A stretch of 5,819 nt of DNA from Bacteroidales bacterium (GCA_031257735.1 JAIROC010000336.1:1-5819); one strand, 5' to 3'; positions 1 through 5,819 are shown, counted from the stretch's first letter. Notes: a model not told the origin generated them from the sequence alone. Numbers and translations are program-made.

Positions 1-3000
1 TAATTCCTGTTCCTGTAATAGGTTTAATAATGGCGCTGTCTGCGTGATTGTCAGCAGACGTGATGGTCAAAGAGCCTTCTATGGGAAGGTCGCTTAAATC
101 CATATTTTCATGGAAAGTACCTTTTAATAAGAGGGTAATGTCTCCACTTGTTCCACAATAACGCATATTGTCCAATACAGCATTGACAGAAGTAAAATCT
201 TCTCCTGCCCCAATGGTTATAGTATCGGATAAAATAGATGAACAGCCGAAAACAGTAATCTTTAGTGTATCATCTTTTACCGTTGAATCCACAACGCCAT
301 TAGGCATACTTACCCATGCAACAATGGTATCCCATTTTCCAGCTGTGGGAAAATATGAACCAATGGTAATGGTATCTGTAAGCGCTTCTGCTAATGCTCC
401 ACGATAAACAGTAGTAGGAGATTGTATTTGTCCGTTCAGAGACCATTCTATTATACAGGAGTCCATATCGGGTATGCCTTTATTTAGAATAGTAACCTGT
501 ACAGGCGTCGCTGTGCCATCTACAAATATTCCTTTATTATCGACAGGAGAATTAATTTCCACTATGGCTACCGAATTGGAGTCTCTCGGTTTTGGTATTA
601 CATAAAACCATGCATTTGGACGAGCATAACTAAGTGTAAGCGAAGAGGTCGTGGCAAGAGCGAATGTCGTGTTACTCATTCCCCTTGCCATAGAAGTAAA
701 GGAAGTATTTGTATATCTCCATGGAGCGCTAGTAAAAAAATCAAGTTCGCTATTACCTGATTGATGGTTCCAATAAATCAATAGATTTTTTCCCGGCGGT
801 AATACGAAAGGTTCCTTCAATGTGAATTTCATCCATCCCGGAACAGTAGATATATTTCCATCCCATACTAAGGTAGCTCCATTTGCCACAGGATCTATAT
901 AAGCGCTACTATTGACAACAGTATCATCTACTACCTGAAAATAGCAGTATTGATTTGAAGCGTTAACTGTTGTAGTCCCTGAATAATACCATCCCAATTG
1001 TGTAATAGTTACACCTTCCGCATCCTGAGCTAATTCTGTTCCCAAATACAATTGCCTGCTAAAACCATAATAATAGTATAGAAACATAGGAGCATTCTCA
1101 GCGCTTGTTGTTCCTGTTCCGATGATTACTTCAGCGACCGTATCTTCGGGTAATCGTTGGATATAATAAGTATTTTCTATTACTAAATGATTACCCAAAA
1201 TATCTGTCCGTTTAATGGCATATTTGACATCGCTACCAAATGCTTTTCGTGGGATTGTTGTTTTCCATAGATTGCCCGAAGAACGAAGCAAGGGTAAGGT
1301 ATCAAAAGTAGTATTTCCATTAAAGGAACTTGTTAGCAATAAGGATATTTGTCCTAAAGGAACAGCAGAATAACTATATATCTCCGCAGTTACATCATAA
1401 GGTCCCGTATTGTATACGGTATCATCAGGATATTCGATAAACCGCATCATAATATCGCTGCTACCATAGATGATTTTTCTCAAACTATCATCATTGGCAA
1501 CAGCATCCTGTTGTCCATTAGGCATACGTATCAAAACTGTAACAGTATCGTATCCATTTACTTTAGGCGTGTAATATCCTATTGTATCCGTAAACATAAA
1601 ATCCCATGCTAAGGCGGGCTTTATGTGTATATTTTTCTCTGTAGAAGTAAAACCGTTTACAGCATAAGAAACTTTGACAGAGTCCAAGTCCAATATTCCC
1701 CTGTTTTGTATGGAGAAAACAACAGGAATGATACTATCAGGGGATACAAATATCGTATCAGGTATATCGATAGCAGTCAAAGATACCGAATTTGCGTTGG
1801 TGTTTATGTTTTTGATAAAGTAACTGTTTATCACGACAGCATGGTTACCAAGAGCGTCTGTCTGCTCTATGGAATAGATAATCTTTTGCCCTGCTATTTT
1901 TTTGGGGACAGTAGTTTTCCACAGATTGCCGGAAGTGTTAGACATCTGTAATGTTTCACCTGTTGTGTCCCCTTGAAATATACATGTTAAGTCCAAAGCA
2001 ACCGTTCCAATCGTGTTTCCTGAAAGCGTATATATTTCTGCCGTAATGTCAAAAGGACCCGTATTGTATACGGTATCAGCAGGAGCGTCCTTGAAATACA
2101 TAATAATATCACTGCTGCCATAGATGATTTTTCTCAAAGTATCATCATTGGTAACAGCATCCTGTTGTCCATTGGGCATACTGACCCAAACCGTAACAGT
2201 ATCTTTTCCATTTGACTTTGGACTATAGTTACCGAGTGTATCTTTCAGAATAAAATCCCATGGCAAGGCAGGATTAAAATACACGCTTTTGCTACCAGCA
2301 ACAACATTGTTAACCGAATAGGAAATCCTGACGGAATCCAAATTTAATACTCCCGAGTTTCTGATAGTGGCAACGATAGGAATCTTACTCGATGGAGATA
2401 CCAATACCGTATCGGTCATATCAATAGAAGCCAAATTGACAGAAACAGACATATTTCCAGCGTCATCAGGACGAACAATAATATAGTTTGACTGTATTGT
2501 TGTATAGTATCCTGCAATATCCCGTCCCGTAACAGCATATTGAACTGTTGTACCAGCCGTTAATTGAGGAATTGAAGCTCTCCACAAAGAATCCCCTTTG
2601 ACAGAAGTCATCAAGATAGAATCCGTTACAGTTCCCTGACTGTTGTTTGCCGTATATACCAGCCATGGATTTTCGATTTGAATATCCGATGGACTTTTTA
2701 GTCTGACATTGATCTCCCAAGCGTCTGTATTGTAAACGGTATCTTTCACCAAAGGAGTTAAAAATTCTACAACAGGTAAACTGATTTCAGAAGTAGAAGC
2801 AATAATTTCTACATTATCAATAAGCCAACCATAAGAAATTTGAGTACCGGGAGTGTTTCCATGTTTTAAAATAAAGCGAAACTGTACGCCATTGTCCATT
2901 ATAACCAATGAACCTACATCAAAAATTTCTTCTTTCCACCACGACTGCAAGGGAGAAGACAAAGAATCTTCTGCATGCCAATCCGTATAGCTGTTGGCGC

Positions 3001-3397
3001 TAAACCCTTTTGTTTGATAAAGCAATGCATTTCCAAAATAGGCAGATGCAGGTAACACCTGCCATCTCATATTGTTCAATCTGTATTCAATACGTACAAT
3101 ATCCTGTGGGGAAACCTTGCAAATATGACTAAAACGTAATAAGACATAGTTATAATTTGAAAAATCATAGACCTGTGTCGTCAAAATAATAGAATCTCCA
3201 ACCACATGAGGAACTTTTCCCCTGTACGAATAAGTTCCGCTTACATAATAATTACTATCCTTATTCCACGCATTTGCAGGCGAAGAAATAGATGAAATCG
3301 TATCTCCATCAAAATTTTCCATCAATGTGATTTTCTGTGAATAAACAAGATGTATTGACATTAGTATTCCCACTGCTATACTGATATATTTTTTCAT
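1..3397 (-). CDS. Giant secreted multidomain surface protein, C-terminus outside window
   Basis: One uninterrupted frame of 1132 codons runs off the left edge. The ATG at 3397 is the only sensible start, because an in-frame TAA lies six codons upstream (3413-3415). Residues 1-20 are a signal peptide (MKKYISIAVGI..., cleavage probably after VYS). Residues 24-210 resemble a concanavalin/MAM-like jelly roll, starting near ENFDGD and ending GWLIDNVEI. Ig-like modules begin at about 220, 441 and 659, each marked by DTVYNT and ending near a Y-I-I or Y-F-I strand. The first two are each followed by a CARDB-like module with the signature MPNGQQDAV.NDD. Residues 755-935 form a beta-sandwich domain common in Bacteroidota surface proteins (IGTGTT..., SRQLYLGTEL, WYYSG). 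A third CARDB-like module follows (about 937-1050), then the start of a probable parallel beta-helix (DTITIGAGEDFTSVNAVLD). Family knowledge suggests export by Sec then type IX secretion, but the C-terminal sorting domain that would prove it is not visible. Adhesive or structural function is inference; no catalytic motif was seen. Confidence 0.85.
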   Translation of the reverse strand, partial: MKKYISIAVGILMSIHLVYSQKITLMENFDGDTISSISSPANAWNKDSNYYVSGTYSYRGKVPHVVGDSIILTTQVYDFSNYNYVLLRFSHICKVSPQDIVRIEYRLNNMRWQVLPASAYFGNALLYQTKGFSANSYTDWHAEDSLSSPLQSWWKEEIFDVGSLVIMDNGVQFRFILKHGNTPGTQISYGWLIDNVEIIASTSEISLPVVEFLTPLVKDTVYNTDAWEINVRLKSPSDIQIENPWLVYTANNSQGTVTDSILMTSVKGDSLWRASIPQLTAGTTVQYAVTGRDIAGYYTTIQSNYIIVRPDDAGNMSVSVNLASIDMTDTVLVSPSSKIPIVATIRNSGVLNLDSVRISYSVNNVVAGSKSVYFNPALPWDFILKDTLGNYSPKSNGKDTVTVWVSMPNGQQDAVTNDDTLRKIIYGSSDIIMYFKDAPADTVYNTGPFDITAEIYTLSGNTIGTVALDLTCIFQGDTTGETLQMSNTSGNLWKTTVPKKIAGQKIIYSIEQTDALGNHAVVINSYFIKNINTNANSVSLTAIDIPDTIFVSPDSIIPVVFSIQNRGILDLDSVKVSYAVNGFTSTEKNIHIKPALAWDFMFTDTIGYYTPKVNGYDTVTVLIRMPNGQQDAVANDDSLRKIIYGSSDIMMRFIEYPDDTVYNTGPYDVTAEIYSYSAVPLGQISLLLTSSFNGNTTFDTLPLLRSSGNLWKTTIPRKAFGSDVKYAIKRTDILGNHLVIENTYYIQRLPEDTVAEVIIGTGTTSAENAPMFLYYYYGFSRQLYLGTELAQDAEGVTITQLGWYYSGTTTVNASNQYCYFQVVDDTVVNSSAYIDPVANGATLVWDGNISTVPGWMKFTLKEPFVLPPGKNLLIYWNHQSGNSELDFFTSAPWRYTNTSFTSMARGMSNTTFALATTSSLTLSYARPNAWFYVIPKPRDSNSVAIVEINSPVDNKGIFVDGTATPVQVTILNKGIPDMDSCIIEWSLNGQIQSPTTVYRGALAEALTDTITIGSYFPTAGKWDTIVAWVSMPNGVVDSTVKDDTLKITVFGCSSILSDTITIGAGEDFTSVNAVLDNMRYCGTSGDITLLLKGTFHENMDLSDLPIEGSLTITSADNHADSAIIKPITGTGI
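1090..2741 (-). repeat. Tandem module repeat inside the surface protein gene, period 654 bp
   Basis: The DTVYNT motif recurs at codons 220, 441 and 659, giving module lengths of about 221 and 218 codons. The match is strong in DNA as well: 2110-2181 and 1456-1527, exactly 654 bp apart, are identical at 67 of 72 positions by hand alignment. Each full period holds an Ig-like half, with a LWKTT.P or LWRASIP strand, and a CARDB-like half, with D.V.VSP and MPNGQQDAV. The third copy keeps only the Ig-like half before a different domain takes over. A more diverged CARDB-like half returns near 290-560. This suggests growth by in-frame duplication. Confidence 0.8.
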
Positions 3398-3410
3398 ACT
3401 GATATATTTT
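3378..3410 (-). repeat. 15-bp direct repeat straddling the surface protein start codon
   Basis: The 15-mer ATACTGATATATTTT (plus strand) occurs at 3378-3392 and again at 3396-3410, an 18-bp period. On the coding strand the period is six codons, so K-Y-I-S just before the ATG is repeated as K-Y-I-S at residues 3-6. The upstream copy includes the first two bases of the start codon (A3397 and T3396 on the minus strand) and the translation initiation region. It looks like a short in-frame slippage duplication. Confidence 0.8.
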
Positions 3411-3457
3411 AATTAACCGTTAAATTACTTTTTAATATGGTGTATATTTTCAGAGTG

Positions 3458-3465
3458 CAAAGGAA
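3458..3465 (-). promoter_or_regulatory. Possible -7 element of the surface protein gene
   Basis: On the minus strand TTCCTTTG, followed by CAC, matches the Bacteroidota -7 consensus TAnnTTTG at all but one position. It would leave a leader of roughly 50 nt before the ATG at 3397. No convincing TTTG -33 box is seen 19-21 nt upstream, so this is only a candidate. Confidence 0.3.
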
Positions 3466-3560
3466 AAACATTTTTGTCAAATAGATACTCCCTATTTGTA
3501 GCTATTTTTAATGTGTGATTATAACAAATTATGGTGAAACCTTCATCAATTGAAAACTTC

Positions 3561-3622
3561 GTTAATTGAAAATTGAAAATTGAAAATTGAAAATGAGCTG
3601 ACGCACTTCATTAATTGAAAAT
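3561..3622 (+). repeat. Left arm of long inverted repeat
   Basis: The arm begins GTTA, continues with four ATTGAAA heptamers, then ATGAGCTGACGCACTTCATT and a final AATTGAAAAT. It matches the reverse complement of 3894-3944. The only differences are four heptamers here against two there, one base in the GAGCTGAC(G/A)CAC stretch, and a 2-nt gap before the last AATTGAAAAT. The core 3578-3613 matches at 35 of 36 positions. After this arm, GGCTGACACATGAAG at 3624-3638 is a degenerate direct echo of the arm core. Confidence 0.85.
3565..3592 (+). repeat. Heptamer microsatellite (ATTGAAA)4
   Basis: Four perfect head-to-tail copies of ATTGAAA. The corresponding place in the opposite arm (minus strand, 3940 down to 3927) has exactly two copies. 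This is the main difference between the arms and points to slipped-strand copy-number change. Confidence 0.85.
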
Positions 3623-3656
3623 TGGCTGACACATGAAGATATCTAATCGACATTGC

Positions 3657-3673
3657 CATAGTAAGATACTATG
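3657..3673. repeat. Small perfect hairpin next to the 22-bp array
   Basis: CATAGTA, AGA, TACTATG: 7-bp perfect arms around a 3-nt loop. The last base of the second arm is the first base of the 22-bp array. It could mark an end of the array or a protein site. There is no T-run, so it does not look like a terminator. Confidence 0.6.
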
Positions 3674-3810
3674 TTTTACCCAAAAGCAGCTTAGGTTTTA
3701 CCCAAAAGCAGCTTAGGTTTTACCCAAAAGCAGCTTAGGTTTTACCCAAAAGCAGCTTAGGTTTTATCCAAAAGCAGCTTAGGTTTTACCCAAAAGCAGC
3801 TTAGGTTTTA
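3673..3810. repeat. Tandem array of six 22-bp units plus 6-nt partial copy
   Basis: Units start at 3673, 3695, 3717, 3739, 3761 and 3783, and each begins GTTTTACCCAAAAGC. A last partial GTTTTA lies at 3805-3810. All units are identical except for one C-to-T change in the fifth (GTTTTATCC). There are no spacers. Each unit holds two small dyads, TTTT-ACCC-AAAA and AAGC-A-GCTT. Because 22 is not a multiple of 3, the array passes through all frames and meets stops on both strands, so it is not coding. The 22-bp period is close to two helical turns, so any bound protein would be repeated on one DNA face; that is inference. Confidence 0.9.
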
Positions 3811-3893
3811 TTTTCATGTTGAGAGGAGATGATTACTTTTCTACCAAGCGACGGGGTTGTTTAGAAATCATTAACACAACACAATCTTTCCTC

Positions 3894-3944
3894 ATTTTCA
3901 ATTGATAATGAAGTGTGTCAGCTCATTTTCAATTTTCAATTAAC
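3894..3944 (-). repeat. Right arm of long inverted repeat, overlapping the pstS 3' end
   Basis: Read on the minus strand from 3944 it begins GTTAATTGAAAATTGAAAAT, then GAGCTGACACACTTCATTA, then TC and AATTGAAAAT. It pairs with 3561-3622. Its outer end, GTT-AAT-TGA, is the Val, Asn and stop codons of pstS, so the gene ends inside the repeat. Within the region CTCATTTTCAATT also occurs twice as a direct repeat (3891-3903 and 3922-3934). Confidence 0.85.
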
Positions 3945-4748
3945 AGGAATGTATCCTTCTTCTTTAACTATTTTTTGTCCAGCAGAAGAGAGGATGTAAT
4001 TGACGAATGGACTTACTTTAGTCGTCAATGTTTTTTCATAGTAAAAAAACAAAGGTCGAACCACAGGATATGTTTTATTTTTAGCAGTTTCGAGGGATGG
4101 AGCGACAAAAGTCTTTCCGTCGTAAGATACTTTAATTGCTTTTATTTTATTATTCAAGTAGGCAAGTCCTACGTATCCGATAGCTCCTTTTGTTTGACTT
4201 ACCGATTGAATAATTGCTCCTGTAGCGGGCATGGAAAGCGCAGAGTTCAAGTAATTTTTATTCTTTAGAATGTGTTCTTTGAAAAATTCATAAGTACCTG
4301 AACTTGTTTCACGGCAATAGACAACTATTTCAATGTTTTCACCACCGACTTCTTTCCAATTTTTAATTTTTCCTGTATAGATACCTTCCAATTGTTCACG
4401 GGTTAATTGACTTACTTTATTAGCAGGGTTTACAATGACGGCAAGCGCATCGTATGCGATAATTTTTTCTACGAGTGTTTTTCCTGATTGTTGGAATTTA
4501 GCTTTTTCATCGAATTTAATTTTACGGGAAGACATAGCAATGTCTGTAGTTCCTTCTAACAAAGCAGATATCCCGACACCGCTACCACCTCCCGTTACGG
4601 TTACTTTAGCTGATTTGTAGGTATTAAGGTAACTTTCTGCTTCTTTCTGCGCCAATGGTAATACGGTATCACTTCCTTTTATTTTTTGTCCATAGAGAGA
4701 TTGTATAAAGATAGCTGTTGCAAGTATAGTCGTTAATGATATTTTCAT
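3936..4748 (-). CDS. pstS: Periplasmic phosphate-binding protein PstS
   Basis: A complete 270-residue protein, normal length for the compact PstS-type phosphate ABC transporter binding proteins. Residues 1-20 are a signal peptide ending LYG, followed by QK; there is no lipobox cysteine, so a soluble periplasmic protein is expected. Ligand-loop motifs are in the family order: KGSDTV (24-29), GGGSGVG (53-59), DIAMSSR (69-75) and RETSSGT (146-152). Other family blocks are LTREQLEGIYTGKIKNWKEVGG-like (115-136, only key parts quoted), GAIGYVGLAYL, YPVVRP and the terminal EEGYIPVN. The role is to capture phosphate and hand it to the PstCAB permease. No pstC or pstA follows; downstream lies a repeat island, whose right arm contains the last two codons and TGA stop. 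There is no strong Shine-Dalgarno, as is usual in Bacteroidota. Binding of another oxyanion cannot be excluded. Confidence 0.93.
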   Translation of the reverse strand: MKISLTTILATAIFIQSLYGQKIKGSDTVLPLAQKEAESYLNTYKSAKVTVTGGGSGVGISALLEGTTDIAMSSRKIKFDEKAKFQQSGKTLVEKIIAYDALAVIVNPANKVSQLTREQLEGIYTGKIKNWKEVGGENIEIVVYCRETSSGTYEFFKEHILKNKNYLNSALSMPATGAIIQSVSQTKGAIGYVGLAYLNNKIKAIKVSYDGKTFVAPSLETAKNKTYPVVRPLFFYYEKTLTTKVSPFVNYILSSAGQKIVKEEGYIPVN

Positions 4749-4779
4749 TTTCTATTTTGTTTTAGTTATTAAATTTCTG

Positions 4780-4810
4780 CAAAAGTAGTTCGACCAAATT
4801 ACGATCCAAT
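4780..4810 (-). promoter_or_regulatory. Bacteroidota-type promoter of pstS
   Basis: On the minus strand, TACTTTTG (4787 to 4780) is a perfect fit to the -7 consensus TAnnTTTG. ATTG (4810 to 4807) stands as a -33 box with one mismatch from TTTG, at a spacing of 19 nt. Transcription would start near 4773 and give a leader of about 25 nt before the pstS ATG at 4748. The promoter lies beyond the dinD terminator, so pstS is an independent unit. No phosphate-control operator could be recognised. Confidence 0.65.
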
Positions 4811-4863
4811 GAAATAGATGTTACAATTCGATGAAGTTTCAAGATGATTCAACAGCGAAATGC

Positions 4864-4898
4864 AAAAACAAAACAACAGTAGGGTAGGGGACTGTTAT
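4864..4898 (-). terminator. Rho-independent terminator after dinD
   Basis: On the minus strand, ATAACAGT pairs with ACTGTTGT (8 bp including one G-U) around the 10-nt loop CCCCTACCCT. A T-rich tail, TTTTGTTTT, follows. It begins 22 nt past the dinD stop and lies before the pstS promoter. Confidence 0.75.
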
Positions 4899-4919
4899 CC
4901 GAGAATTAAAATATAGATG

Positions 4920-5630
4920 TTATTCATTGTTACTTTCTTTCGGTAGTTTCTTTGTGGATTGTTCAATTTTCTTTTCGTCGGTTGTTACACGGCGTTCCAT
5001 CTTTTTTATGTCTTCGGCAGGTGGCAGTTCTTCGGGTTTTATGCCTCTGTTTCCCAACATTTCCCGTACGGTTTTGTTATTCTGAACGTGTTCGGTGGTG
5101 ATAGAATTTTCGCCGTATAAGTTTTTTTCGCTTACGTTATGGTTTGTCATTTCTGTTGCCAAATTTTTTGCGGCTATAGTCAGTGTTGGCAGGAAATCGG
5201 CAAGTGGTCGAGTAGATTTGATACCAAGACGGCGTTTCATATCTTCGGTTGTGTATCCTCCAAACAATGCCGTATCTCCTTTTGAGCGAATACGCCCAAA
5301 GCCCTTATCATCTACGCCGCGCTCGTATATATTTTGCGAAAGTTGTTTTTCTGCTGCACTGAGTTCTATTTTTTGAGTTTGAATAGCAAAATAACTTTGA
5401 GCAAAAGCAATTTCTTCTTTCTTTGGGTCGCCATTTTGAGCAATCATGTAGCACGCAAAACGGGTAAGCATATAATCTTCAATTTCTCGTTTTGCACCAT
5501 TGCCGAGTTCGACCATTTTCGTAACCTCGCGAAAATGGTCATCCACATTTATACCCTGTGTTTTACACGATTCTACGGCACGGTTTATTGCAACAACGAA
5601 ATTTTCCCATCGGGCATAACTCAACACCAT
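4920..5630 (-). CDS. dinD: DinD-family protein, large C-terminal part of a frameshifted gene
   Basis: 236 codons from the ATG at 5630, which lies at the break point itself. The sequence fits DNA damage-inducible protein D, known in E. coli as a LexA-controlled protein of about 274 residues that acts on RecA filaments. Shared blocks are SYARWENF (4-11), DDHF (30-33), a KMVELG-AKREIEDYMLTR region (38-57), CYMIAQNGDP (60-69), QSYFAIQT (78-85), LFGGYTTEDMKRRLG and, near the end, NRGIKPEELPPAEDIKK. The tail is charged and probably disordered. The conserved beginning of the family is missing here but found out of frame just upstream (5621-5740). Joining the two after ELQ gives about 273 residues, the expected size. 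Translation might restart at 5630, since this ATG lies 8 nt before the stop of the upstream piece, but the product would lack the start of the Bro-N-like domain. No LexA-type operator was recognised. Confidence 0.85.
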   Translation of the reverse strand: MVLSYARWENFVVAINRAVESCKTQGINVDDHFREVTKMVELGNGAKREIEDYMLTRFACYMIAQNGDPKKEEIAFAQSYFAIQTQKIELSAAEKQLSQNIYERGVDDKGFGRIRSKGDTALFGGYTTEDMKRRLGIKSTRPLADFLPTLTIAAKNLATEMTNHNVSEKNLYGENSITTEHVQNNKTVREMLGNRGIKPEELPPAEDIKKMERRVTTDEKKIEQSTKKLPKESNNE

Positions 5631-5740
5631 TGCAGTTCACGTGCAAACCAAATTTCAACCTGCTCTTTTTGCTCGTTTTCAATATATTGAGCAATCTTGT
5701 CAAATGAAGTTTTGTACTGATTTATTTTTAGTTTATCCAT
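5621..5740 (-). pseudogene. dinD: N-terminal fragment of frameshifted dinD
   Basis: 39 codons (MDKLKINQYKTSFDKIAQYI..., then EIWFARELQ-W-C-stop). An in-frame TAA two codons upstream of the ATG (5744-5746) fixes the start. The family normally continues from EIWFARELQ straight into VLGYARWENF, and that continuation is present in the other frame as MVLSYARWENF. Adding one base in the CAATGG stretch (making CAAATGG) restores one frame, ELQMVLSYARW. The piece overlaps the larger part by 10 nt (5621-5630). The break may be a real mutation or a sequencing error in a short A run; the sequence alone cannot tell. Confidence 0.8.
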
Positions 5741-5751
5741 ATCTTATATCT

Positions 5752-5819
5752 TTATTTATCCAAATCATTAACTATCTCGTCTATCACTTTGCGCAATTCG
5801 TCTTCACGTTTCACTATTT
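5752..5819 (-). CDS. C-terminal tail of an unidentified upstream gene
   Basis: The last 21 codons and TAA stop of a frame entering from the right edge, ending IVKREDELRKVIDEIVNDLD-K. The tail is charged and predicted helical. It stops 11 nt before the dinD start, so the two were probably co-transcribed. DinD relatives often sit inside type I restriction-modification operons after the methyltransferase gene, so an HsdM C-terminus is possible, but 21 residues cannot settle it. Confidence 0.5.
   Translation of the reverse strand, partial: IVKREDELRKVIDEIVNDLDK

Larger units (their letters stand above)
3541..3944. repeat. Composite intergenic repeat island between pstS and the surface protein gene
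   Basis: About 400 bp without any gene, made almost wholly of repeats. From left to right it holds two tandem 16-mers of the form CTTCRTYAATTGAAAA (3541-3556 and 3557-3572), an AATTGAAA/GAGCTGAC arm, a 17-bp hairpin, an array of 22-bp units, about 80 bp of unique sequence (3811-3889), and a second arm in opposite orientation that runs into pstS. A third CTTCATTAATTGAAAA copy is at 3606-3621. The unique part shows no open frame of note and no RNA I recognise. No transposase is present, so any mobility would need help in trans. I do not recognise the whole as a named element. Confidence 0.75.

Noticed and set aside
168..407. Plus-strand open frame
   Set aside because: It is antisense to the continuous surface protein frame and has no family features.
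1625..1951. Plus-strand open frame of 108 codons
   Set aside because: Antisense shadow within the repeated modules of the surface protein; its residue composition is not protein-like.
2466..2720. Minus-strand open frame of 84 codons
   Set aside because: Out of frame with the surface protein, which reads through this region without a break.
3478..3485. Alternative -7 box for the surface gene (minus strand TCTATTTG)
   Set aside because: One mismatch to TAnnTTTG and no -33 box at the right distance; the 3458-3465 candidate has the better downstream context.
3673..3810. CRISPR array
   Set aside because: The 22-bp units are directly adjacent with no spacers, and no cas gene is in the window.
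3561..3944. Transcription terminator formed by the long inverted arms
   Set aside because: The arms are 271 nt apart with the array between them, and no compact hairpin with a T-run is present.
3915..4268. Plus-strand open frame of 117 codons
   Set aside because: Antisense to pstS and starting inside the repeat arm.
5095..5690. Two plus-strand open frames (5095-5376 and 5334-5690)
   Set aside because: Both are antisense to dinD, whose minus-strand frame has clear family motifs.

Overview
The window looks like a piece of an AT-rich Bacteroidota chromosome, probably Bacteroidales. The evidence is a very large secreted surface protein of type IX secretion style, a pstS promoter that fits the Bacteroidota -33/-7 consensus, start codons without clear Shine-Dalgarno sequences, and AATTGAAA-rich intergenic repeats. 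All genes I can support lie on the minus strand, so the window reads from high to low coordinates.

Right end (about 5819 to 4864): the last 21 codons of an unidentified gene are followed 11 nt later by a dinD-family gene. The dinD reading frame is broken by an apparent 1-nt deletion near 5626-5630. A 39-codon N-terminal piece (5621-5740) and a 236-codon remainder (4920-5630) together make a normal-length DinD of about 273 residues. A rho-independent terminator at 4864-4898 closes this unit.

Middle (4810 to 3936): a complete pstS gene for a periplasmic phosphate-binding protein, with its own recognisable promoter. No pstC, pstA or pstB follows it, so the transporter genes must be elsewhere.

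Intergenic region (3935 to 3398, about 540 bp without a gene): a composite repeat island fills 3541-3944. Two near-identical arms in inverted orientation (3561-3622 and 3894-3944) are built of AATTGAAA and GAGCTGAC modules. They enclose a small hairpin, six head-to-tail copies of a 22-bp unit (3673-3810) and about 80 bp of unique sequence. The right arm runs into pstS and contains its last two codons and stop. I do not recognise the island as a described element.

Left end (3397 to 1): the first 1132 codons of a giant surface protein whose C-terminus lies outside the window. It has a signal peptide, an N-terminal jelly-roll-like domain, alternating Ig-like and CARDB-like modules (period 218 residues), a Bacteroidota-type beta-sandwich domain, a further CARDB-like module and the start of a probable parallel beta-helix. 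The repeated modules are still very similar at the DNA level.

I see no functional link between the genes: they look like three independent transcription units. The most unusual parts are the repeat island, its overlap with the end of pstS, and the frameshifted dinD.
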